DNA from: Prochlorococcus marinus XMU1402
GTDB taxonomy: Bacteria; Cyanobacteriota; Cyanobacteriia; PCC-6307; Cyanobiaceae
Length of the DNA: 64,000 nucleotides
Direction of reading: 5' to 3'
Assembly: GCF_017696205.1 (NCBI RefSeq)
Contig: NZ_JAAORD010000001.1
Location: 682,001-746,000 of the forward strand
Shown: one piece after another, positions 34,172-43,074 of the stretch
How the letters are laid out: each line of letters opens with the position of its first letter
How positions within the stretch are numbered: the stretch's first letter is position 1
Made by a program: the position numbers and the translations under genes
The notes under the pieces: model-generated
What the model was told of the DNA's origin: nothing
Database searches by the model: none
What the model saw: the letters and a program-made list of their open reading frames with translations, nothing else

Positions 34172-35343
34172 TGAATTTTTCTTTTTTAAAATTTAGAAAA
34201 ATCCCATTAGCTTGGTTATTGTTAACTAGGCAACCATTAAGATTGGCAGTTGCTATTGCTGGAATAAGTTTTGCAGGCATTTTAATGTTTATGCAGTTAG
34301 GTTTTAGGGATGGTTTATTTGATACGAGCGTAACTATTCATAAACTTTTAGATGCTGATCTGGTTTTGATTAGTCCTAGATCAAAAAGTTCTATAAGTAT
34401 GAGTGGATTCCCAAAAAGAAGATTGATTCAAACTCTCGCAGTGGAAGATGTTGAAAAAACTGCTCCCGTCAATCTAAATTATTTACTTTGGAGAAATCCC
34501 GAAAATCTTAAGACAAGATCTATACTCGCTCTAGGTTTTAATCCAAATGATTCACTTCTTTTAGATGAGGGATTCTCAAAGAAAGCTTATAAATTAAGGA
34601 ATCCATCAAGAGTTTTGTTTGACAAACTTTCTAGACCTGAATTTGGACCAATTGAAGAATGGTTTTTATCAAATCAAAAAGTTGAAACAGAAGTGGCTGG
34701 GAAAAGAGTAATTGTTGAAGGTCTAGTGGCGTTGGGACCATCTTTTGGTGCAGATGGTAATTTGATAACTAGCCGAGAAACCTTCTTAAGGCTTTTTCCT
34801 GCAAATCCTCCTGGGAGCATAGAAATTGGTTTAGTTAAGCTTAAAAAAGGATCTGATCCTGAATTGATTTCAAAAATTTTAAACAACTCACTCCCTAATG
34901 ATGTTCGAGTTCTTACAAAAAATCAATTTATAGAATTTGAAAAGAATTATTGGAAAAATAGTACTGCTATAGGTTTTATATTTAGTTTGGGAGCTTTGAT
35001 GGGTTTCGTTGTAGGGTGTGTTGTCGTTTATCAAATTCTTTATAGTGACGTTACTGACCACCTTCCGGAGTATGCGACTTTATTGGCCATGGGTTATAGA
35101 TTGAAATCTCTTTTCTTTGTCGTAGCCAGAGAAGGGTTTTTGTTAGCGTTATTTGGATACTTGCCTGCTTATTTCTCTGGTCAAATACTTTACTCAGTAA
35201 TAAGAAATTCTACTAAACTGCCAATAATTATGGATGCAGAGAAAACTATCCTAATTTTTATTTTGGTTTTAGTTATGTGCATGGGGTCTGCCGCTGTAGC
35301 GATGCGTAAATTAGTTGACGCTGATCCTGCCGAAATTTTTTAG
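34171..35343 (+). CDS. devC: DevC-like ABC exporter permease (MacB/FtsX type)
   Basis: A 390 aa permease with an N-terminal membrane helix (about 25-45), a large extracytoplasmic domain (to about 265) and three C-terminal helices, the MacB/FtsX topology. The start codon overlaps the devB stop. WLLLTRQPLRLAVAIAGISF and the 'YATLLAMGYRLKSLFFVVAR' region are typical of DevC proteins. Partner of the adjacent DevB and DevA. Confidence 0.85.
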   Translation: MNFSFLKFRKIPLAWLLLTRQPLRLAVAIAGISFAGILMFMQLGFRDGLFDTSVTIHKLLDADLVLISPRSKSSISMSGFPKRRLIQTLAVEDVEKTAPVNLNYLLWRNPENLKTRSILALGFNPNDSLLLDEGFSKKAYKLRNPSRVLFDKLSRPEFGPIEEWFLSNQKVETEVAGKRVIVEGLVALGPSFGADGNLITSRETFLRLFPANPPGSIEIGLVKLKKGSDPELISKILNNSLPNDVRVLTKNQFIEFEKNYWKNSTAIGFIFSLGALMGFVVGCVVVYQILYSDVTDHLPEYATLLAMGYRLKSLFFVVAREGFLLALFGYLPAYFSGQILYSVIRNSTKLPIIMDAEKTILIFILVLVMCMGSAAVAMRKLVDADPAEIF

Positions 35344-35356
35344 CAATTAAAGATAA

Positions 35357-36085
35357 ATGGTTAAAGCTAATAAATCAAAAAATAATGTTAAAAACCTTAA
35401 AACAGTCTCAATAAATAATTTGAGTCACTTTTATGGAAAAAATGAGAATAAAAAACAAGTTCTTAATGACGTTAATTTAAATATTGATAAAGGAGAGTTA
35501 GTCCTTTTGAAAGGACCTTCTGGATGTGGTAAAACGACTCTTTTAACATTAATTGGTGCCTTGAGAACCTGTCAAAGTGGAGATTTAACTGTCCTAAATA
35601 ATCAGTTAAATGGAGCATCAAGGAAAACACGTCAGATTCTTAGAAGAAGTATTGGAATGATTTTTCAAGGTCACAATCTTCTGAGATGTTTAACAGCAGA
35701 ACAAAATGTCCAGATGGGCGCAGATTTAATAAAAGGTTTAACATATTTGCAAAGGCGTGAAATAGCACGGGATTGGTTGTCAGCAGTAGGATTAGAAGAA
35801 CATCATAAAAAGTTACCAAATGACTTATCTGGTGGGCAGAAACAAAGAGTAGCAATTGCTAGAGCTTTATCTGCTAACCCAAAACTTTTATTAGCTGATG
35901 AGCCCACTTCTGCTTTAGACAGCGTCACAGGAAGAGAAATAGTAACGCTTTTAAGGAAACTAGCAAAAGACCAAAATTGTTCTGTCCTTATGGTGACGCA
36001 TGATCCAAGAATTTCTGATATGGCTGATAGGATATTAAATATGGAAGATGGTAAAATATATAGTGCTCATAGTGAGCTAATATAA
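35357..36085 (+). CDS. devA: DevA-like ABC exporter ATPase
   Basis: A 242 aa ATPase of the LolD/MacB/DevA group. Walker A is GPSGCGKTT, the signature is DLSGGQKQRVAIARAL, Walker B is LLLADEPTSALD and the switch His is in VLMVTHDPRI. It lies 13 bp after devC. It energises the DevBCA exporter. Confidence 0.88.
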   Translation: MVKANKSKNNVKNLKTVSINNLSHFYGKNENKKQVLNDVNLNIDKGELVLLKGPSGCGKTTLLTLIGALRTCQSGDLTVLNNQLNGASRKTRQILRRSIGMIFQGHNLLRCLTAEQNVQMGADLIKGLTYLQRREIARDWLSAVGLEEHHKKLPNDLSGGQKQRVAIARALSANPKLLLADEPTSALDSVTGREIVTLLRKLAKDQNCSVLMVTHDPRISDMADRILNMEDGKIYSAHSELI

Positions 36086-36103
36086 TTAAAAGTTAAAAAT
36101 TTT

Positions 36104-36253
36104 ATGGCTAAGAGAAGGAATCTAAAAAAAGAAAAGCAGGAACGTAATAGAGCCTATGCTAGAAAATTCAAAAAAAGGAAATTAAGAACTGATGGAAGAC
36201 CTGATGGTGGGAACGTTACAGGCACAGCAAATAATGGCGGTGCAGCTGATTAG
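36104..36253 (+). CDS. Small very basic protein (49 aa)
   Basis: ATG at 36104 opens 49 codons. The first 30 residues are extremely Lys/Arg-rich (MAKRRNLKKEKQERNRAYAR, KFKKRKLRTDG) and the tail is Gly/Asn/Ala-rich. This composition suggests binding to rRNA or DNA. It follows devA by 18 bp on the same strand. Its bias to Arg/Lys in a genome poor in GC and its clean end support it as a real gene; no family is recognised. Confidence 0.6.
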   Translation: MAKRRNLKKEKQERNRAYARKFKKRKLRTDGRPDGGNVTGTANNGGAAD

Positions 36254-36313
36254 GGAATATCTTTTATTTTTTCTTTTAGAGTTCAATATATTATGCATAT
36301 ATAAGACTTAATC

Positions 36314-37225
36314 ATGAATGTAAGTATTGTTATACCGACTTACAATAGGTTGCCTATATTAGAGAAATGTCTATTTGCGCTTGAGAATCAAAATTTAAAT
36401 ACAAATATCAGTAATTATGAAGTAATAGTAGTTGATGATGGATCAACTGATGGAACAACCTCATGGATAAATAAAAACAAAGCTAATCTTCCGCACGTTA
36501 TTCTTTTTGAGCAAGAACATGGAGGGCCTGCACTTGGAAGAAATCTTGGAGTAATTAAATCAAAATATGAAATTCTTATATTCATTGATAGTGATCTTAT
36601 TGTTTTAGACAATTTTATAAATTGCCACGTAGAAAAATTACTTGCCTCTTGGAGAAAAAATGATAAAAAATGTTTTACCTATGGATCGGTAGTCAATACA
36701 TCTAATTTTCTAAATCCCCAGAGTGAAAAACATAAAATAATGGACACTTCTTTTGCATACTTTGCTACTGGTAATGTAGCGATATCAAAAGAATTGATTT
36801 TAAGTGTGGGGTTATTTGATACTTCATTTAGTCTTTACGGTTGGGAGGATTTAGAACTTGGAGAAAGATTAAAAAAAATTGGGACAAAATTAATTAAATG
36901 CCCTAATGCAGTAGGTTTTCATTGGCATCCGCCATTTAATTGCGAACAAATAGATTCATTAATAACTCAAGAAAAAGAGAGAGCAAAAATGGCTTTAGTG
37001 TTTTATAAGAAACACCCAAATTTAAGGGTTAGATTTATGATTCAATTAACTCCTCTACATTATTTACTCTGGCAAATTCTTTGCTTGGGAGGACTAATCA
37101 GTGTTGATAGAATCCTTCCTTTATTAAGATTCCTAGTAAATATAAGAAGAAATAGACTTGCACTTGAGATATTAAGGATCCCACTAAATATGATTTACAT
37201 TAAACAGTTAACCAAAACAAGATAA
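36314..37225 (+). CDS. Family 2 glycosyltransferase
   Basis: A 303 aa GT-A-fold glycosyltransferase. It opens with VSIVIPTYNRLPILEKCL, then VIVVDDGSTDGT (nucleotide-sugar Asp), the DxD-type IFIDSDLIV and the acceptor-site FSLYGWEDLELGERLK. A C-terminal hydrophobic helix (about 242-260) may tether it to the membrane. It probably adds a sugar to a cell-envelope polysaccharide or lipid; donor and acceptor cannot be predicted. Confidence 0.87.
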   Translation: MNVSIVIPTYNRLPILEKCLFALENQNLNTNISNYEVIVVDDGSTDGTTSWINKNKANLPHVILFEQEHGGPALGRNLGVIKSKYEILIFIDSDLIVLDNFINCHVEKLLASWRKNDKKCFTYGSVVNTSNFLNPQSEKHKIMDTSFAYFATGNVAISKELILSVGLFDTSFSLYGWEDLELGERLKKIGTKLIKCPNAVGFHWHPPFNCEQIDSLITQEKERAKMALVFYKKHPNLRVRFMIQLTPLHYLLWQILCLGGLISVDRILPLLRFLVNIRRNRLALEILRIPLNMIYIKQLTKTR

Positions 37226-37253
37226 AAAACTTTTAGAAATACACATCACTTGC

Positions 37254-37259
37254 TAGAAT
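37254..37259 (+). promoter_or_regulatory. Extended -10 promoter element before rpsB
   Basis: TGC followed by TAGAAT at 37254-37259, an extended -10 element with a single mismatch to TATAAT. Initiation about 7 bases downstream would produce a leader of some 90 nt containing the pseudoknot at 37279-37342. Confidence 0.4.
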
Positions 37260-37278
37260 AATTGAAATAAATTTCACA

Positions 37279-37342
37279 CATCTGACAGTTTCGGGTGAAT
37301 TATTAATATTAATTCCCCGTCAGATGGAGGCTAACCCGAAAC
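37279..37342 (+). promoter_or_regulatory. Pseudoknot in the rpsB leader, probable autoregulatory element
   Basis: Two interleaved perfect helices: CATCTGAC (37279-37286) with GTCAGATG (37319-37326), and GTTTCGGGT (37288-37296) with ACCCGAAAC (37334-37342). The order a-b-a'-b' makes an H-type pseudoknot with a 1-nt first loop and a 7-nt third loop. The second loop holds a further hairpin, GAATTA/TAATTC (37297-37302, 37310-37315), stacked on helix 2. GGAGG (37326-37330) sits between the two 3' strands, and the rpsB ATG is 12 nt after the structure. Ribosomal-protein leaders often bind their own product; S2 is the natural ligand here, by inference. Confidence 0.7.
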
Positions 37343-37354
37343 CCTTTTTAAATT

Positions 37355-38059
37355 ATGGCTGTTGTATCACTATCAGAAATGATGGAAGCTGGTGCTCATT
37401 TCGGGCATCAAACTAGACGTTGGAATCCCAAGATGTCTAAATATATATATTGCGCGAGAAATGGTGTTCATATTATTGATCTTGTAAAAACAGCATTGTG
37501 TATGAACAATGCATATAAGTGGACGAGAAACGCTGCAAAAAGCGGTAAACGTTTCCTATTTGTCGGTACAAAAAAACAAGCATCAGATGTAGTCGCTCAG
37601 GAGGCTACACGCTGTGGAGCTGCATATGTAAATCAAAGATGGCTTGGAGGGATGTTGACTAATTGGACAACAATGAAAGCTAGGATTGAGAGATTAAAGG
37701 ATCTAGAAAGAATGGAAAGTAGTGGTTCAATAGCAATGAGACCTAAAAAAGAAGCTGCAGTATTAAGGAGAGAACTTGAAAGATTACAAAAATACTTAGG
37801 TGGACTTAAGGGTATGAGAAGATTACCAGATGTAGTTGTATTGGTTGATCAGAGAAGAGAATCTAATGCAGTATTAGAAGCTAGAAAATTAGATATCTCA
37901 TTAGTATCAATGTTGGATACAAATTGCGATCCGGATTTGTGTGAAGTTCCAATTCCTTGTAACGATGATGCCGTTAGATCTGTGCAACTTATTTTAGGAA
38001 GACTTGCAGATGCCATAAATGAGGGTAGAAAGGGCTCTAATGCCGAAAGAAAAAATTAA
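37355..38059 (+). CDS. rpsB: 30S ribosomal protein S2
   Basis: A 234 aa S2 protein: [56 protein letters not shown] and [13 protein letters not shown] are all standard S2 segments. It assembles late into the 30S subunit. The gene is followed by tsf after 45 bp, the usual rpsB-tsf operon, and is preceded by a structured leader. Confidence 0.98.
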   Translation: MAVVSLSEMMEAGAHFGHQTRRWNPKMSKYIYCARNGVHIIDLVKTALCMNNAYKWTRNAAKSGKRFLFVGTKKQASDVVAQEATRCGAAYVNQRWLGGMLTNWTTMKARIERLKDLERMESSGSIAMRPKKEAAVLRRELERLQKYLGGLKGMRRLPDVVVLVDQRRESNAVLEARKLDISLVSMLDTNCDPDLCEVPIPCNDDAVRSVQLILGRLADAINEGRKGSNAERKN

Positions 38060-38104
38060 ATTCCAATTTAAAACTTACTTATTCACTATTTTTTATTACT
38101 TCAA

Positions 38105-38761
38105 ATGGGAAACATTACAGCAAAACTTGTAAAAGATCTTAGAGACAAAACTGGCGCAGGAATGATGGACTGCAAAAAAGCACTTAACGAAACTGAAGGA
38201 AATCTAGATAAAGCTTTGGAATGGTTAAGAAAGAAAGGCATAGCTAGTGCCGAAAAGAAATCAGGAAGAGTAGCGGCCGAAGGGTCGATTGGTAGTTATA
38301 TTCATACTGGATCAAGAGTCGGAGTTTTACTAGAGTTGAATTGTGAAACTGATTTCGTTGCTAGAGGTGATATATTCCAATCTCTGTTGAAGGATGTCTC
38401 AATGCAAGTAGCAGCATGCCCAAATGTTGAGTATGTATCAATTGATGAAATACCAGAAGATGTTGTTGAGAAAGAAAAGCAGATTGAAATGGGTAGGGAT
38501 GATTTATCTGGAAAACCAGAACAAATTAAAGAAAAAATAGTTGAAGGGAGAATAACAAAAAGACTTAATGAGCTTGTTTTGCTTTCACAACCCTACATTA
38601 AAGATAGTTCTCTAACAGTTGAGGATCTTGTTAAACAGGCAGCTGCAAAAATTGGGGAAAATATCAAAGTAAGACGCTTTACAAGATATACATTAGGTGA
38701 AGGTATCGAAAAAAATCAGATGGACTTTGCTGAAGAGGTCGCATCAATGCAAAAAAACTAG
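38105..38761 (+). CDS. tsf: Translation elongation factor Ts
   Basis: A 218 aa EF-Ts: the N-terminal UBA-like domain has [20 protein letters not shown], followed by [20 protein letters not shown] and DFVARG. It exchanges GDP for GTP on EF-Tu. The protein is of the shorter cyanobacterial type. It is cotranscribed with rpsB. Confidence 0.98.
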   Translation: MGNITAKLVKDLRDKTGAGMMDCKKALNETEGNLDKALEWLRKKGIASAEKKSGRVAAEGSIGSYIHTGSRVGVLLELNCETDFVARGDIFQSLLKDVSMQVAACPNVEYVSIDEIPEDVVEKEKQIEMGRDDLSGKPEQIKEKIVEGRITKRLNELVLLSQPYIKDSSLTVEDLVKQAAAKIGENIKVRRFTRYTLGEGIEKNQMDFAEEVASMQKN

Positions 38762-38765
38762 TCAC

Positions 38766-39851
38766 TTGAATGATTTGAATAATTTCAACAATTACATAGA
38801 TATAGATAAAATTAATTCTCAATTAGAGAGAGCAGATATACAAAAAAGAATATTAACTAGAAATATCTATAGGGAATATGACCTTTATCTTAATCTTGTA
38901 AGAGATCTACTTTTCATTTCTGTAGAAAAAGGCCTTAATCAAATATATAATTATCCAACAATTAATGATAATTTCTTAAATGAAAATGAATTCTATAGTC
39001 TTTTTGAAAAAAAAATAACTAAATTAATATTTACAAATTTGCCCTTTTTAACAGTAGAACAATTAAAGATAAATCAAATTGAAAAAAATATAAATAAGGA
39101 AATTAATTTTACTATTTTTGATAGTTCCACAAAAATAAAGGATGATCAAAAAGAAAAATTTCAATATGAAGATGGTTTTCAATTAAAAGAACCCACTCAG
39201 TTTGAGATTACTGAAGACTTTTCAAATACTTCTGAATATTATCAAGCTCATAATTATGAGAGATTCGTATCACTTGATTTAGATAATAACCAACATAATA
39301 ATTATTTATCTCATAACAATTTTTTTGAAAATTCAGGAGTTGAAAAACAATTTATTTCCTCCTTAATTGAATTAATAGGAGAAGAAAAGGTGGAAAAAAT
39401 AAGACATCAAGAAAAAGAAAATATCAATCAAATGGATAATTTACCAAAAAATCAGATTCTTAATAATTTTGATTTAATAGACAAGTCTTTGGAAAATTTA
39501 CTATTGAATCTTTCGTATAATGTTAACCAAGAATTATTCAAGGCAAATATCATAAAAAAGATGATATCTAAAGATTCCTTTGATTACTTAGTGGGCAAAA
39601 ATTTTATGATAAAACATCCATATCCTTTTGTTATTAATTTCGAATTAAACTTAAATCAGTCATCATTAATCGGCAATAATTTTCCAAGCATTATTTTCTT
39701 CAATATATCTACTGTTGAGTTAGAGTTTGAAAATCTAAATCTTTCTATTCAAAGGAACAAAATAAATGAGCTAAAAAATCAATTTCAGCGTTTGATTAAA
39801 AAAGAGACATATTGGAGGCAAAAAGAAATAGCTTTGAATAAAATACGGTGA
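38766..39851 (+). CDS. Conserved-looking protein between tsf and recG, unrecognised
   Basis: About 361 aa, hydrophilic and rich in Asn, Glu and Lys. The open frame extends back to 38697 inside tsf, but TTG at 38766 (LNDLNNFNNYI...) right after the tsf stop is the more plausible start. There are no membrane segments or signal peptide. The middle part (about 130-230) is low-complexity and acidic; the ends look folded. No domain is recognised. Its place between tsf and recG suggests it belongs to that transcript. Confidence 0.65.
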   Translation: MNDLNNFNNYIDIDKINSQLERADIQKRILTRNIYREYDLYLNLVRDLLFISVEKGLNQIYNYPTINDNFLNENEFYSLFEKKITKLIFTNLPFLTVEQLKINQIEKNINKEINFTIFDSSTKIKDDQKEKFQYEDGFQLKEPTQFEITEDFSNTSEYYQAHNYERFVSLDLDNNQHNNYLSHNNFFENSGVEKQFISSLIELIGEEKVEKIRHQEKENINQMDNLPKNQILNNFDLIDKSLENLLLNLSYNVNQELFKANIIKKMISKDSFDYLVGKNFMIKHPYPFVINFELNLNQSSLIGNNFPSIIFFNISTVELEFENLNLSIQRNKINELKNQFQRLIKKETYWRQKEIALNKIR

Positions 39852-39873
39852 AAAAATAACTCTTTTTTCAAAT

Positions 39874-42330
39874 GTGACTATTAGTGGGAATAATAATAAA
39901 TTAATTAAAGATTGGATAAGACCACTTCAAAAGTCTCTTACTATTGAGACTGAAAATAAATTTATTAATACCTTAGGAAGAGAAAAATATTTTAATGATT
40001 ATTTGCATGAATCATTAAAAAAACTAGATAATCTAAATCTCTCAGATGAATATTTAAGGATATTTTATGAATTTTCTAAAAAATATAATGAATATAATAA
40101 ATTAGACGAAAAACAAAGAAAAAGGTTAATTATAGATACAAGAAAAAATCTTTATAAACTAGGTAAAACTCTAGAAATAGAAAGTTCTAATAATATTTCC
40201 AATAATGTTTTTCTGAAAAAAGCAGATTCAAGTTTGTCTTTTGATTCAGATATTTCATTAGTAAAAAATGTAGGCAAAGTTTATAAAAATAAGCTTAATG
40301 AATTAGGGATATTTCATATAAAAGATCTAGTTAATTATTTCCCACGAACATATCTAGACTATACGAATAGAGTCAAGATAATAAATTTAAAACCAGAAAA
40401 TTTATACACGTGCATTGCTAAGGTTAAAAGATTTTATATTCATAAAAGTAAAAAAAATAGTAATTTATCAATAATGAATATTGTAGTTTTTGATGAAACG
40501 TCTTCAATAAAGGTTACAAAATTTTTTTTAGGAAGAAGATTTAGATCTTACTCCTTCTTCACATCTCAAAAATCTTTGTATACTCTTGGCACCAAATTAG
40601 CAATTTCCGGTAAGGTTAAATTGACAGAGTATGGCAAAACTTTTGTAGATCCGCAGATTGAGATTCTTAAGGATAACAATGATAATTTTAATTTTTCAGG
40701 CAAAATATTACCCTTGTATTCATTAGGTGAAGCATTATCAAATATGAGTTTTATAAAACTTATGAAAAAGGTACTAATTTATGCAAAGCAATATCCAGAA
40801 ATTTTAGATAAAAAGCAACTCGATTCATTATCTTTATTATCAAAAGGAGAGTCGTTGATTAATATTCATTTTCCACCAACTCAACAGGCACTTATTGAGT
40901 CAAAAAAACGTTTGGTTTTTGATGAGTTATTCCTACTTCAAATAAAGTTCCTACTTAGAAAAAGAAAGACGAATAAGAATGTAATTACCCAACAATTACT
41001 TCAAAAAAAATCTTTATTAAAAGAATTTTTAAATAATTTTCCTTTTGAATTAACGAAATCTCAAGAAAATGTTTTAAATGAAATTAAGAAAGATTTATCT
41101 AATCCCGTACCAATGTCTAGATTGCTTCAGGGAGATGTGGGAAGCGGTAAAACCATTATTGCAATAGCGTCTCTTTTACTTGTCATTGAAAAAAACCTGC
41201 AAGGTGCATTTATGGTCCCAACTGAGGTATTGGCAGAACAGCACTATAAAAATTTATTAAAATATTTGAATCCCCTTTTAGTTTCTGTTGAACTACTTAC
41301 TGGGAATACTCCTCAAAAAAAGAGAAAAGAAATCTTCTCTAATTTGAAAAATGGATTAGTTGATATCCTTGTAGGTACTCATGCATTATTTGAGGATAAA
41401 GTCATCTTTAATGCATTAGGCATGGTCGTAATTGATGAACAACATAGATTTGGAGTAACTCAAAGAAATAGATTACTAAATAAAGGAGAAAATACTAACT
41501 TGTTATCAATGACAGCCACACCAATTCCAAGAACTCTTGCGCTTTCTATTTATGGAGATTTAGATGTGAGTCAAATTACAGAACTCCCTCCTGGGCGAGT
41601 TCCAGTAACAACAAAAATAATTTCAGAAGATGATTTAACTAACTTATTCAAGATTGTTGAAGATGAGATCAATAAGGGAAAACAAGCTTATGTGATTTTG
41701 CCACTTATAGAAGATTCAGAAAAAATGAATTTAAGCTCTGCAAAGAAAATATTCAAACATTTATCAGAAAAGGTCTTTTTTAACAAAAAAGTTGGATTAT
41801 TACATGGCAAATTAAGTTCACAAGAAAAGAATGAAGTAATTAATTCTTTTTTAAAGAATGAAATTAATATATTGGTTTCAACTACAGTAATTGAAGTTGG
41901 CATTGATGTGCCTAACGCCTCCATTATGATTATTTATAATTCGGACAGATTTGGATTGTCCCAACTACATCAATTAAGAGGGAGAGTTGGTAGAGGATCA
42001 ACAAAATCTTTTTGTTATCTGGTAACCCCCGATAAAAATGGTTTAGGAAATAAACGACTTTGTGTTTTGCAAAAATCTAATGATGGCTTTTATATTGCTG
42101 AAAAAGACTTGGAGCTTAGAGGACCTGGCCAGATTTTAGGATATAGACAATCCGGATTGCCTGATTTTGTACTGGACAATTTACCTAACAACAAATTTCT
42201 TATTGATAAGGCTCGTGAAGAGGCTATTAAGATTGTTAGTGATGATCCTGATTTAAAAGAAAATATTGTTTTAAGGAATATACTTATTGAAAATTCTGAT
42301 AATAAATTCATTCATGATTTCTTAAATTGA
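39874..42330 (+). CDS. recG: ATP-dependent DNA helicase RecG
   Basis: An 818 aa SF2 helicase. An N-terminal extension (about 1-125), then the wedge/OB domain, lead to the helicase core with Walker A GDVGSGKT, motif II DEQH (VIDEQHRFG), SMTATPIPRTLALS and the C-terminal QLRGRVGRG. The TRG-like end (ELRGPGQILGYRQSG) confirms RecG. It remodels stalled replication forks and Holliday junctions. The start is GTG at 39874. Confidence 0.95.
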   Translation: MTISGNNNKLIKDWIRPLQKSLTIETENKFINTLGREKYFNDYLHESLKKLDNLNLSDEYLRIFYEFSKKYNEYNKLDEKQRKRLIIDTRKNLYKLGKTLEIESSNNISNNVFLKKADSSLSFDSDISLVKNVGKVYKNKLNELGIFHIKDLVNYFPRTYLDYTNRVKIINLKPENLYTCIAKVKRFYIHKSKKNSNLSIMNIVVFDETSSIKVTKFFLGRRFRSYSFFTSQKSLYTLGTKLAISGKVKLTEYGKTFVDPQIEILKDNNDNFNFSGKILPLYSLGEALSNMSFIKLMKKVLIYAKQYPEILDKKQLDSLSLLSKGESLINIHFPPTQQALIESKKRLVFDELFLLQIKFLLRKRKTNKNVITQQLLQKKSLLKEFLNNFPFELTKSQENVLNEIKKDLSNPVPMSRLLQGDVGSGKTIIAIASLLLVIEKNLQGAFMVPTEVLAEQHYKNLLKYLNPLLVSVELLTGNTPQKKRKEIFSNLKNGLVDILVGTHALFEDKVIFNALGMVVIDEQHRFGVTQRNRLLNKGENTNLLSMTATPIPRTLALSIYGDLDVSQITELPPGRVPVTTKIISEDDLTNLFKIVEDEINKGKQAYVILPLIEDSEKMNLSSAKKIFKHLSEKVFFNKKVGLLHGKLSSQEKNEVINSFLKNEINILVSTTVIEVGIDVPNASIMIIYNSDRFGLSQLHQLRGRVGRGSTKSFCYLVTPDKNGLGNKRLCVLQKSNDGFYIAEKDLELRGPGQILGYRQSGLPDFVLDNLPNNKFLIDKAREEAIKIVSDDPDLKENIVLRNILIENSDNKFIHDFLN

Positions 42331-42387
42331 AAAATATCATTGTAATTTTTGATATTTATGCGACTATAAATCAATTGCAAATTTCAA

Positions 42388-43071
42388 TTGAAAATTTGGA
42401 ATAAAATACCAATTAAAGATAATGGAGATAAATTAATAGCAATTCCTAGCTGCCTAAAGTTTTTAGATCCCCACCCTTACTCTCATTTAGGAGCACCTTA
42501 CAAAGATAAAAATTCTATTTGGAAATTAAGAGAGGAGGTCGTTAATAGATTAGTAAAAGTAAATGATTATTTTATATCAAAGAGTAGTTTTAACCTTTTA
42601 ATTTATGACAGTTGGCGACCTTTAGAAGTCCAGGAATTTATGTTTAAAAGAGCATTTTTATTAGAGTGTGAAAAATCCGATATTGATATTTCTTTTGAAA
42701 ATATAAAATCTTATCCATCCATTTTAAAAAAAGTTGAAAAATTTTGGGCATATCCTTCTTATGACACTAGGTGTCCTCCCCCTCATTCAACTGGGGGTGC
42801 ATTGGATGTTTGTTTATCAGATAAAGAAGGAAATCTTGTTGAATTGGGAGGCATGGTTGATCAAATGGATGAGACCTCAAATCCTTATTTTTATGCAAAC
42901 ATAAAGAATGAAGAAGCAATTATTTGGAATAGTAGAAGAAATTTATTAAGGGAAATTATGACTAAATTCGGATTTGCTCAACATCCTAATGAATGGTGGC
43001 ATTTTAGTTATGGTGATCAATTATGGGCTTGGAAAAATAAAAAAGCAAATGCCCTTTATGGAAAAATTTAA
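42388..43071 (+). CDS. D-alanyl-D-alanine dipeptidase (VanX/DdpX type)
   Basis: A 227 aa M15D zinc dipeptidase. The zinc ligands are visible: His133 and Asp140 in PPHSTGGALDV, and His205 with catalytic Glu202 in NEWWHFSYG; the substrate Arg is in YDSWRPLE. It has no signal peptide, so it should act in the cytoplasm, hydrolysing D-Ala-D-Ala for peptidoglycan recycling. The start is TTG at 42388. A VanY-like carboxypeptidase lies at 48546-49259. Confidence 0.88.
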   Translation: MKIWNKIPIKDNGDKLIAIPSCLKFLDPHPYSHLGAPYKDKNSIWKLREEVVNRLVKVNDYFISKSSFNLLIYDSWRPLEVQEFMFKRAFLLECEKSDIDISFENIKSYPSILKKVEKFWAYPSYDTRCPPPHSTGGALDVCLSDKEGNLVELGGMVDQMDETSNPYFYANIKNEEAIIWNSRRNLLREIMTKFGFAQHPNEWWHFSYGDQLWAWKNKKANALYGKI

Positions 43072-43074
43072 ATT

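Noticed and set aside
38697-38765. Start of the gene between tsf and recG inside tsf
   Set aside because: It would overlap tsf by 65 bp in another frame; a TTG directly after the tsf stop is more economical.
42331-42357. AAATATCA/TGATATTT stem after recG as a terminator
   Set aside because: AT-only stem with no T run after it; common by chance in this DNA.
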